Assembly: GCF_017301635.1 (NCBI RefSeq) | Contig: NZ_CP071091.1 | Coordinates: forward strand, 4,166,001 to 4,230,000 | DNA: 64,000 nucleotides | Direction: 5' to 3' | Source: Myxococcus landrumus | GTDB taxonomy: Bacteria; Myxococcota; Myxococcia; Myxococcales; Myxococcaceae | Part shown: piece by piece, positions 57,183 through 64,000 of the stretch | Layout of the letters: every line of letters begins with the position of its first letter | How positions within the stretch are numbered: the first letter of the stretch is position 1 | Notes under the pieces: generated by a model | Told to the model about the DNA's origin: nothing | The model's input: the letters and a program-made list of their open reading frames with translations, nothing else | Database searches by the model: none | Made by a program: the position numbers and the translations under genes

Positions 57183-58894
57183 GGCAGCTCCTCCGGGTGG
57201 CGATTCACGAAGCCCTCGCTGGTGACGACCTCCACGACGAGGTCGACGATGGACAGGGTGCCCGCCTTCGACAGCTTTCCGAGCCGCTCCACCAACGGCA
57301 CATCCTCGTCGGCGAACGAGCGCCCGTGGAGGTACTCCACCCAGTGCTGCGCGTAGCACGCATGCACCGCCTCATTGGCCGCGAGTGCGTCCGCCAGGTC
57401 GAGCGCGTCGCGCACCGGCACCCTCTCTCCGTTGATGGTGGGAGACGCGCTGGCGTCCACCGGATGTCCATTGTCCGTGGTGCGGTAGCCGCCGATGGCG
57501 TCGAAGTTCTCGAAGGGGAAGCCGAGCGGATTGATGAGGTTCGAGTGGCAGCTGGCGCACGCGGTCCCTGGCACTTCGGTGTGCGAAGCGACAACCTCGC
57601 GATTGGTGCGGCCCTGGGGGGCGGGGAGCGGCGGGATGTTGGCCGGCGGCGCGCCAATCTTCCGGCAGATGATGCGCTCGGACACGAAGACGCCGCGATG
57701 AATGGGGTCCGGGTCCACCGATGTCGCGTGCGAGGCCAGGAAGCCCACCTGGGTGAGCACACCCTTGCGCTCGCGCGAGTTCAGCGTCACGGGGACGAAG
57801 TCGGCGGTGAACGTGCCACTCAGCCCGTAGACGCGCGCCAGTTCGTCGTTGACGAAGGTGGCCGGCGAGGTGAGCAGGTCGCTGTAGCCGCCCTTGCGGG
57901 CGAAGACGACGTCCTGGACGAAAAGGGTCGTCTCCCGGGCCGCGTACTCCCCCAGGCGCTCGGACACCTGCGGGTAGCGCGTGAGGGAAGGCCGGATGCC
58001 GGCATAGCGGGGCACGTCGAAGAGGGTGCGGTGGAAGGCCTCCACCACCTTGTTCGAGCGCGCGTCCTGGAGCATCCGCCGCGCCTGTGTGGCGACACCC
58101 TCGCGGGAGTGCAAGGTGCCCTCGCTCGCGGCGGTGAACAGGGCGTCGTCCGGCATGGCGCTCCAGAGGCCGTAGCTCAGCCGCGAAGCCACTTCGTAGT
58201 CGTCGAGCGGCACCCTGCCCTTCACGGCCTCCGTGCTGCGCTCCACGCGGTAGAGGAAGTGGGGCGACTGGAGGAAGGCTTCAATCACCAGCCGGATGCC
58301 ACCCTCGAAGGCCGACATGTCCGCGTAGGCCTGGGGCCCCTTGCGGTACAGCCCGAGGTAGCTCTCCACCTCTTCGGACGTCAGCGGGCGCCGGTGCGCG
58401 CGCAGGCCGAAGGACTCCACGAAGGCACGGGCGCGCGCTTCGCCGGTGGCGGACGACGGAGGCAGCAGGCGCGCGAGCTTCGTTGTGTCCGTCGTCACCT
58501 GGCCTGCGAGCTCCGCGGCGGCGCGCTGGTAGGCGCCCCAGAGGGCCTCGTCGACGGCGAGGGCTCGCGCGTTGTTGTCAAAGAGGAAGCCGCTCTGGGC
58601 GGGGTCCGCGCGGAAGGTGCCCGCAAGCGTGGTGGGCGGTGCGTCCAGCCTGAGCAGCTCCTTCACGCTGTTCGTCCACTGCACGTGTGTCAGGCGCGCC
58701 ATCCGCACGGACGGGGCTGGCTTCTCGATGACGGTGGGCGTGGGCGTACCAGGGCCGGGCCCTCCACCGGGGCCCTCCGGGTTGGAGATGGTTCCTTCGC
58801 AGCCAGCAGCCCCGCTCAAGACCAGCCCGAGCACCACCGGGCGCCACCACCGTCCCCGCTCCGCTGGCTCTCGTGACAATCGTTGTGTCCGCAT
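57179..58894 (-). CDS. DUF1592/DUF1588/DUF1585 cytochrome-like lipoprotein
   Basis: A 571-residue lipoprotein. The signal peptide ends in SGAAGC. In order it has a DUF1587/1595-like start (RLTHVQWTNSVKELLRLDA), DUF1592 (EAFLQSPHFLYRVE and VASRLSYGLW), DUF1588 with CASCHSNLINPLGF (a CxxCH heme-type motif) and a DUF1585 end (LVVEVVTSEGF). The family probably carries heme and is paired with DUF1552 proteins. Start choice among 58894, 58915 and 58933 is uncertain; 58894 places the signal peptide at the N-terminus. It overlaps the DUF1552 start. Confidence 0.88.
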   Translation of the reverse strand: MRTQRLSREPAERGRWWRPVVLGLVLSGAAGCEGTISNPEGPGGGPGPGTPTPTVIEKPAPSVRMARLTHVQWTNSVKELLRLDAPPTTLAGTFRADPAQSGFLFDNNARALAVDEALWGAYQRAAAELAGQVTTDTTKLARLLPPSSATGEARARAFVESFGLRAHRRPLTSEEVESYLGLYRKGPQAYADMSAFEGGIRLVIEAFLQSPHFLYRVERSTEAVKGRVPLDDYEVASRLSYGLWSAMPDDALFTAASEGTLHSREGVATQARRMLQDARSNKVVEAFHRTLFDVPRYAGIRPSLTRYPQVSERLGEYAARETTLFVQDVVFARKGGYSDLLTSPATFVNDELARVYGLSGTFTADFVPVTLNSRERKGVLTQVGFLASHATSVDPDPIHRGVFVSERIICRKIGAPPANIPPLPAPQGRTNREVVASHTEVPGTACASCHSNLINPLGFPFENFDAIGGYRTTDNGHPVDASASPTINGERVPVRDALDLADALAANEAVHACYAQHWVEYLHGRSFADEDVPLVERLGKLSKAGTLSIVDLVVEVVTSEGFVNRHPEELP

Positions 58895-59132
58895 CCTGGG
58901 CACGAGCGCCTCCATCATTGGGAGACATACCAATCAGATGGATTGCGCGTTCCTGTCAATGTACCCGCGACTCGCACGCACGCCGCTCACATGGCCCGAT
59001 GACACGGATACTGAAAACCCATGTCACGCCTGCATCCGTGTTTCATCAGGCCCAACTTTTCGCGCGGGCCTCGCTGAAAGTGTGGAGGAGGCGCCACAGG
59101 CGTGGGGGACAGCCCCCCTCAATGCACCGGGA

Positions 59133-60488
59133 CTACAGCCGCAGAGACAGGCCGAGCTGACCGCTGAAGTACAGGTCCTTGGCGCCGCCGGCGAAGACCG
59201 GGGCACCCTCCGCGACATCGGCGGTGAAGGAGTAGCTCCGCATCTCTCCGCCCAGCCGCAGACCCAGGATGCGCGTCAGGGCGAACTCCACGGCGAACTC
59301 GCCATCGAGTCCGGAGCCGCGCAGCTTCGGGATGTAGTCGTCCGAGGACAGCTCGCCGCCGCTGAGCACGTGCTGGTAGCCCACGCGTGCGGCGATGGCC
59401 CATCGCTCGGTGAGCGCCTTGCGCAGGCCCAGCTCCGCGTGCGCGAAGCGGTAGTCCACGTCGGGCAGGGCGAAGGTGCTCTCCGGCGGGAGTTCCACCG
59501 CGAAGGAGTGGGTGCCGTACAGCGCGCCCACCGAGACCTCCAGCCACCGCAGCGGCAGGCGGAAGCGCAGGCCTCCCTCCAGGAGCTGCGCGGTGGTGTC
59601 GTACTTGGTGCCATCCGGGAGCCGCGTGGACAGCCCGAAGGTGCGTGAGCCCCGCGCCACGAGACCCAGGTTGTGCACCACCCCATCCGTGAAGTGGGAG
59701 AGCGGGAAGTAGCTCAACGAGAGGCTCGCCGCCGCGGCGCTGTTGAGGCTGTAGTCGGGCAGCTCGTTGGCGTTGGTGCCCGAGAAGTTGAAGCGGCGGA
59801 ACAGCCCCTGTCCGGACAGCAGCGCCTCCAGAATGGGGCCGTCCAGGGTGCGAAGGGTGGCGGCCTTCGGCTCGGGCTGCACGGGAGGCTCCTCCTTCTG
59901 CACGGTGGGAGGAGGAGGCGCCACCAGCGCCGGGCGCGGTGCCTCCGCGACAGGGGCCGCGGGCGCGACCTCCGGCTCGGGGACAGGGGTTGGAGGCGTG
60001 ACGGCGGCAGGCGGGAGGCTCTCCTCCGGGTCCGCCTTCAGGGCCGCGCCCAGCCGGGGCTCCAGCTCACGCCGCACGTCGGGGAAGGTGCGGTTGGTGC
60101 GGACGTCCCAGCGCTCCTCCGCGAGGAGGGTGCCGTCCGTGCCGGAGTAGGCGCGGACCACCACGTCCCAGCGCTTCGTCCCCTTCACCGAGGCGAGAAT
60201 CAGCACGTCCGCGCCGAGCTTCTTCGCCAGCGCCTGCCGCTGCGCATCCGTCTTCGGACCGCCGCGGATGAGCTTCACCTGGGCATCGACCTTCTTCGCG
60301 GGAAGCACCTCTCGCCCGCGTCCCTTCTTGCCCAGTTCCTGCGTCAGCACCCGGCGCAGCGCATCTGCCTGGCGGCCCTCCGGGCGAAGCACGGCCACCC
60401 GGGTCTTCTGCGCCTGCGCGGCCTCTGCCGGGCGATACGACACGACCAGCGCCAGCAAGAGCATCGCCCATCCCGCGATGCGGCTCAC
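59133..60488 (-). CDS. Outer-membrane beta-barrel protein with N-terminal stress-sensor-like domain
   Basis: A 451-residue exported protein. A GTG at 60488 with AGGAGGTGG before it is the start, and the signal peptide (VSRIAGWAMLLLALVVSY...) follows. Residues 30-150 resemble FlgO/TolB-like alpha/beta domains (KTRVAVLRPEGRQADALRRV). A Pro/Ala-rich linker (about 150-220) reaches through the periplasm or across the cell wall. The last 230 residues are alternating strands ending GQLGLSLRL, a classic barrel terminus with a final aromatic/leucine signature. Role unknown. It is oriented as a separate unit beside the DUF1592 operon. Confidence 0.8.
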   Translation of the reverse strand: MSRIAGWAMLLLALVVSYRPAEAAQAQKTRVAVLRPEGRQADALRRVLTQELGKKGRGREVLPAKKVDAQVKLIRGGPKTDAQRQALAKKLGADVLILASVKGTKRWDVVVRAYSGTDGTLLAEERWDVRTNRTFPDVRRELEPRLGAALKADPEESLPPAAVTPPTPVPEPEVAPAAPVAEAPRPALVAPPPPTVQKEEPPVQPEPKAATLRTLDGPILEALLSGQGLFRRFNFSGTNANELPDYSLNSAAAASLSLSYFPLSHFTDGVVHNLGLVARGSRTFGLSTRLPDGTKYDTTAQLLEGGLRFRLPLRWLEVSVGALYGTHSFAVELPPESTFALPDVDYRFAHAELGLRKALTERWAIAARVGYQHVLSGGELSSDDYIPKLRGSGLDGEFAVEFALTRILGLRLGGEMRSYSFTADVAEGAPVFAGGAKDLYFSGQLGLSLRL

Positions 60489-61067
60489 AGGGCCACCTCC
60501 TTGGAGCGGGCAGATGCGGTGGAAGCGGCCGGGAGGACAGGGACGAAGGGGCGGGAACGCATGGGTGCTCGGCTTCCAGTGACGAAATGGGGGCTGCCTC
60601 AACCCCAAGCAATTGAGGGGCCAACATGCGAGAGCTTGGAGCCAATCGCGGCAGGAGCACAGGGGACCACAACGGTGCTCATGAACGTGGATCGAGGGAG
60701 GCACAGCGCCTGACGCTGGGTGGGCCGGCCCAGAGGGATGGAGCGGGCCAACGTAACCGACCGACGGCGGGCGTCCTGAGTTGTGCGCGCCTCGCGGGTT
60801 CTTGGGGCATGCGACCACCCAATCCTGTCGTCCGTCGTCAGCCCGTCCTGGCGTGTGCCCTCGCCCTGTCGCACCCGATTGCGAACCGTCGTGTCGGCGA
60901 CCTGGAACTCCTCGGCCAGGCTCCCGGTTGTTCTCCCCGCCTTGGCCAGCTCGACCATCCTGGCCCGGTACTCGGGAGGGTCTGGAGGCTTCGTTGCCTC
61001 CATCTCCTGCAGTTGAACGGACTCAACGAAACTGACGCACCTCCACTCAGGAAGTGGCCAAGGAGTA
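60489..61067. other. Spacer containing a decayed IS3-type element
   Basis: About 580 bp between the barrel gene and the AraC gene. It includes the orfA remnant at 60827-61003 and a possible element end, TGAGTGGAGGTG, on the minus strand at about 61040. No orfB or second end is visible, so most of the element has been lost. Confidence 0.5.
60827..61003 (-). mobile_element. IS3-type orfA (transposase helix-turn-helix) remnant
   Basis: A 59-codon stretch reads like IS3-family OrfA: EYRARMVELAKAGRT, then SLAEEFQVADTTVRNRVRQ (the HTH_Tnp_1 helix-turn-helix), ending DGLTTDD. The reading frame then departs from the family, where the leucine-zipper part should follow. There is no OrfB. It is a truncated, inactive copy. 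Confidence 0.65.
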
Positions 61068-62003
61068 TCAGCCCTCCCGAGCCTTGCGCCGGTACTCGCC
61101 GGGAGGCACTCCCATCTCCCGCCGAAAAGCCCGATTGAAGGCGAACTCGGACTCGTAGCCCACGCGGCTCGCGATGGCCGCGAGCCCGTCCTGTCCCTCA
61201 CGCAACGCGCGCGCGGCCTCCTGCATCCGAAGCCCCGTGAGGTACTCATGAGGCGCCACCCCGACCTGGCTCGCGAAGCGCCGCGCGAGCGTCGCCCTCG
61301 AGAGACCTGAGCGCCGCGCCAGCTCGCTCACTGTCCAACTCCGCCCCGGCTCCGCGTGCATCCAGCCCAGGGCGCTGGCGAGCGTCCGGTCGCCGAGCGC
61401 CCCCAACCAGCCCGCGCCGCCGGGCGGCTGCGCGTCCGCCCACGCACGAAGCACCTGAACCAGGAGGATGTCGAGCAACCGAGAGATGATGACCGAGGAG
61501 CCTCGCTCTCCCCGCTCGTACTCCCGTTCTAGCAGCGACACCGTGGGCAACAGGGCACGCGCGTCTTCGGAAGCCCCCCGCAGGTGGACCCGCTCGGGAA
61601 GCAGCCGCAACACGGGGTGCGCCCCCGGCTCGTCGAACGCGTAGAAGCCGCAGAGCACCCGCGACTCCACACCGTCCCCGCCCAACACATACGAGGAAGC
61701 CCCTTCCCCACGTGTCGCCAGCCACTCTTCCACCCTCAGCTTGGGGCTGCGGGGCGAGTCCGCGACGGCATGCCCGTCGCCGCGCGGCAGCAGCACGACA
61801 TCACCAGGCCCCAGCGAGACGGCGTCCCGGCCCTGCGTCAGGTGACAGGAGCCCGAGATGATCAGGTGCAGGGCAGCCGAAGACGTGGGAGCAAAGCGCA
61901 GCCCCCAGGGGGCCCTCGCCACGGTGCGGCAGTAGAGCTCCCCTCTCAGACGGGTTCGCTCGAGAATCTGCCCCAGCAGGTCGGAAGCATGCGAGAGGTT
62001 CAT
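61068..62003 (-). CDS. AraC-family regulator with cupin sensor domain
   Basis: A 311-residue regulator. The N-terminal cupin region (about 1-180) contains VSLGPGDVVLLPRGDGHAV. The C-terminal AraC HTH pair (about 205-305) has LSRATLARRFASQVGVAPHEY and IASRVGYESEFAFNRAFRR. It is the same subgroup as the gene at 4231. It is divergent from a DUF4267 membrane protein, its likely target. GAGGGC precedes the ATG. Confidence 0.9.
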   Translation of the reverse strand: MNLSHASDLLGQILERTRLRGELYCRTVARAPWGLRFAPTSSAALHLIISGSCHLTQGRDAVSLGPGDVVLLPRGDGHAVADSPRSPKLRVEEWLATRGEGASSYVLGGDGVESRVLCGFYAFDEPGAHPVLRLLPERVHLRGASEDARALLPTVSLLEREYERGERGSSVIISRLLDILLVQVLRAWADAQPPGGAGWLGALGDRTLASALGWMHAEPGRSWTVSELARRSGLSRATLARRFASQVGVAPHEYLTGLRMQEAARALREGQDGLAAIASRVGYESEFAFNRAFRREMGVPPGEYRRKAREG

Positions 62004-62150
62004 GCCCTCGAGGCTAGCAGCGGGCTGTCTCCAACGCTCGCGCCCTGAGCGTTTCAGACAAAATGTTGAGCCGTCCGCGAATGGCGCCTCCGAGGCCAGT
62101 TCGGCACAGTCTCAGCCATGAACGACACCCGCGCTTCATCTGAAGGCCTC

Positions 62151-62567
62151 ATGAACCCGAACCACTCACAGTTGTCCTGGAAGCTCACCTCCCCCACGGC
62201 TTTGTTCACCTTGCTGCTGGGTGCCTTCCTGCTGTTCCTCAGCCTCCGGGGAGCGCTGGACCCGATCAGCGCGGCCAGGGGATTCGGCCTGACCGATTCC
62301 GGGAGCGAGGTCATCCCCTGGCTCTACGTCAAGGCGGGCAGGGACCTCGGCCTGGCACTGGCGATGTTCGCCCTGGTGGCCATCCGACAGCGAAAGGCCG
62401 CGGGTGTCTTCGTCCTCGCCACCATCGTGATGCCCACTGTGGACGCGCTGACCGTGATGCATGGTGGTGCCTCGCTCGCCTTCGCGCTCGCGGTCCATGG
62501 AAGCGCGGTGGTCTACGGAATCGTGCTGGCAGCCGCGCTGCTGCGCCCCCAGAAAGTCACCTTTTGA
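62151..62567 (+). CDS. DUF4267 membrane protein
   Basis: A 138-residue protein with four hydrophobic segments. The DUF4267 pattern shows in AARGFGLTDSG and YVKAGRDLGLALAMF. An ATG at 62118 is in frame, but the one at 62151 has GAAGG at good spacing and a better membrane start. Function is unknown; the family often neighbours AraC or TetR regulators. It is divergent from the AraC-type gene. Confidence 0.75.
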   Translation: MNPNHSQLSWKLTSPTALFTLLLGAFLLFLSLRGALDPISAARGFGLTDSGSEVIPWLYVKAGRDLGLALAMFALVAIRQRKAAGVFVLATIVMPTVDALTVMHGGASLAFALAVHGSAVVYGIVLAAALLRPQKVTF

Positions 62568-62917
62568 TGACGAGAGCTCCTGGCGGTGCAGGGGCTCACC
62601 GGGAGCACCGGCATCGAGGTGGCGCATGCTCCCCAGCCCCAGGGGGGGACGCCCGAGGTGGTCTGCCTATTGACGGTCGAGGTGAAGGCGGAGGCCGCGT
62701 ACGCCACGGAGCTTTGCGGGTTGCCATTGGCAGAGCTCCTGGAGCGGTCCTCATAGGCAGGTGCTTCTCGAGCACCAGCGCAGGTGGCCCTCGGCGCATG
62801 TCCCGGCAGGGGCGCGTCCGCAGTGCGCCGCTCATCCCTTGTTGAAGGAGATGAGCCGATGCGAAACATTGGATTGTTGCGCCTGAAGAACGACGAGCGG
62901 TCATGCGAATTCGTTTC
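62568..62917. other. Intergenic region, with a possible short gene fragment
   Basis: About 350 bp. A GTG-started frame at 62586-62756 (56 codons) has GC-rich third positions and reads in part LLTVEVKAEAAYATELCGL, so it may be a gene fragment. There is no ribosome site. Nothing else is supported. The right part has a lower GC level, like the LysR gene beyond it. Confidence 0.35.
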
Positions 62918-63847
62918 TCAGTCGGCGGATTCCTTCGATATCGAGCGAACTGAATCGATGAATGCCCGCAGCGGCGACGCCATCTGTCGCTGCGCCGGAT
63001 AGCAAAGGTAGTATCCCGGAAACAGGCCTGACCAGGGCTCGAGCAACTTCACCAGCCGGCCCGCGGCGACGTGCGGCGCAATCATTTGCTCACTGGCGAA
63101 TGCGATGCCGAGCCCATCGACGGCCGCCTGGAGTCCGAAGTCCTTGAGGTTGGTAATGACCGGTCCCTCGACCGCGACCTCGAACCATTTCTCGTCTTCC
63201 ACGAACTCCCATTTGTATGGCTTTTCGTGACCGGGCCAGCGCCAGGCGATGCACCGATGGGCTGCGAGGTCACGCGGATGTTGAGGCGTGCCGCACCGAG
63301 CGAGATAGTCAGGGGAGGCGACGGCGATCTGCCGCAGGTCCGGACCGAGCCTGATGGCGACCATGTCCTGATCGATGACCTCGCCAATGCGGATGGCGGC
63401 GTCATAGCCACCGGCCACGATATCCACGACTTCATCGTCGAGCGTGATGTCGAGCACGACGTCGGGATACGCGTCATGGAAGGGTCGCAGGAGCGGCCTC
63501 AGAAACAAGGCCGCGGCCGTCCGGAAGCAGTGAATGCGAACGATGCCGACGGGACGGGCACCGCGCTCGCGAGTCTGTACGAAGGCTGCTGCAAGCTCCT
63601 GGACCGCGGGCCGGACTCGCTGAAACAGCTGGTCGCCGGCCTCGGTCAAGGAAACGCTCCGAGTGTTTCGATGCAGGAGGCGGACGCCGATGCGCTCCTC
63701 GAGCCCGCGGACCAGTTGGCTCAGGGCCGAGGAGGAGACGCCGAGCTTCTCGGCCGCTCGACTGAAGTTGAGCGACTCCGCGACCGCGACAAAGGCGCGG
63801 AGCTGGCCGAAATCGCTGGTGGAAAGAAGGGAGTCGCTCATGTGCAT
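62918..63847 (-). CDS. LysR-family transcriptional regulator (likely acquired)
   Basis: A 309-residue LTTR of the CrgA/DmlR-like branch. The winged helix has FSRAAEKLGVSSSALSQLVRGL, and the effector domain has GGYDAAIRIGEV and KDFGLQAAVDGLGIAF. Codon choice is less GC-biased than in neighbouring genes and recalls Proteobacteria, which suggests transfer. It is divergent from an NTF2-like gene that begins 84 bp away and probably regulates it. Starts at 63847 and 63841 are both possible. Confidence 0.88.
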   Translation of the reverse strand: MHMSDSLLSTSDFGQLRAFVAVAESLNFSRAAEKLGVSSSALSQLVRGLEERIGVRLLHRNTRSVSLTEAGDQLFQRVRPAVQELAAAFVQTRERGARPVGIVRIHCFRTAAALFLRPLLRPFHDAYPDVVLDITLDDEVVDIVAGGYDAAIRIGEVIDQDMVAIRLGPDLRQIAVASPDYLARCGTPQHPRDLAAHRCIAWRWPGHEKPYKWEFVEDEKWFEVAVEGPVITNLKDFGLQAAVDGLGIAFASEQMIAPHVAAGRLVKLLEPWSGLFPGYYLCYPAQRQMASPLRAFIDSVRSISKESAD

Positions 63848-63889
63848 CCAGTGATTGCTTAGCCCAGCTTACAAGGGCGCCAAGCCTCG

Positions 63890-63905
63890 GGAACTTAATC
63901 GTTCC
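63890..63905. promoter_or_regulatory. Small inverted repeat between lysR and the NTF2-like gene
   Basis: GGAAC and GTTCC form 5-bp arms around TTAATC at 63890-63905. The position in the 84-bp divergent spacer fits a LysR site, but the arms are short. Confidence 0.3.
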
Positions 63906-63931
63906 GGCCGGCAAGGCTAGCGTCGAGTTCC

Positions 63932-64000
63932 ATGGATATCGACATGCAGGCCTTGGTCACTCTGGCGCAGTCCTATTTCGACGCTGCCTACGAAATGGAT
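63932..64000 (+). CDS. NTF2-like (lumazine-binding type) protein, 5' end only
   Basis: The first 23 codons only; the window ends inside the gene. They read QALVTLAQSYFDAAYEMD, the N-terminal helix of the SnoaL-like/Lumazine_bd_2 family, small enzymes or binding proteins of about 130 residues. It is divergent from the LysR gene and shares its AT-richer codon style. Identity of the family is inferred from this helix alone. Confidence 0.6.
   Translation, partial: MDIDMQALVTLAQSYFDAAYEMD

Overview
The window is high-GC DNA with GC-rich third codon positions. It is crowded with large repeat-rich lipoproteins (two RCC1-type proteins, an FG-GAP/MopE-type protein, a lectin-repeat metallopeptidase, a DUF4038-type hydrolase), a DUF1552/DUF1592 pair and many divergent regulator/enzyme pairs. 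This combination points to a predatory myxobacterium of the Myxococcus/Corallococcus type. I cannot name the species from sequence alone. There is no rRNA, tRNA, CRISPR array or prophage that I can see, so this looks like an accessory chromosomal region.

Region 1 (1-9.9 kb) is a run of small detoxification and metabolism units, most of them a regulator beside its likely target: TetR/DUF418 membrane protein; two alpha/beta hydrolases; AraC/SDR dehydrogenase; an exported protein; LysR/epoxide hydrolase plus a lipoprotein. Region 2 (10.0-13.4 kb) is a 1095-aa RCC1-repeat lipoprotein. Region 3 (13.7-27.7 kb) holds a stand-alone condensation-domain acyltransferase with a hexapeptide acetyltransferase, a YCII protein, an orphan two-module MacB/FtsX permease, a GlxA-type regulator, a TetR-GFA operon with a clear operator, a serine hydrolase with an NTF2-like partner, small exported proteins, LysR, a CHRD protein, and a TetR/DHA2 efflux pair sharing a 37-bp palindrome.

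Region 4 (27.8-42.1 kb) has the FG-GAP/MopE lipoprotein, a PLP dehydratase with divergent LysR, a 1571-aa HEAT-repeat protein with an unknown partner, a PQQ-type propeller and another unknown protein. Region 5 (42.1-55.7 kb) is rich in cell-surface proteins: a GH140-like lipoprotein, a zinc metallopeptidase with PLL-type repeats, a second RCC1 lipoprotein, an Excalibur-like lipoprotein, an epoxide hydrolase/WYL-regulator operon and a Cys-rich 20-aa-repeat lipoprotein. Region 6 (55.7-64 kb) has the overlapping DUF1592-DUF1552 pair, an outer-membrane barrel protein, a decayed IS3-type orfA, AraC/DUF4267, and at the right edge a LysR divergent from an NTF2-like gene cut by the window end.

The strongest new observation is that both RCC1 lipoproteins contain exactly 21 blade units. 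In both, the linker after units 7 and 14 breaks from the repeat consensus, which predicts three consecutive seven-bladed propellers. Each gene also has its own preferred codon at the same conserved valine, which suggests independent homogenisation. Convergent gene ends repeatedly carry 10-14 bp GC-rich hairpins without U-tracts.
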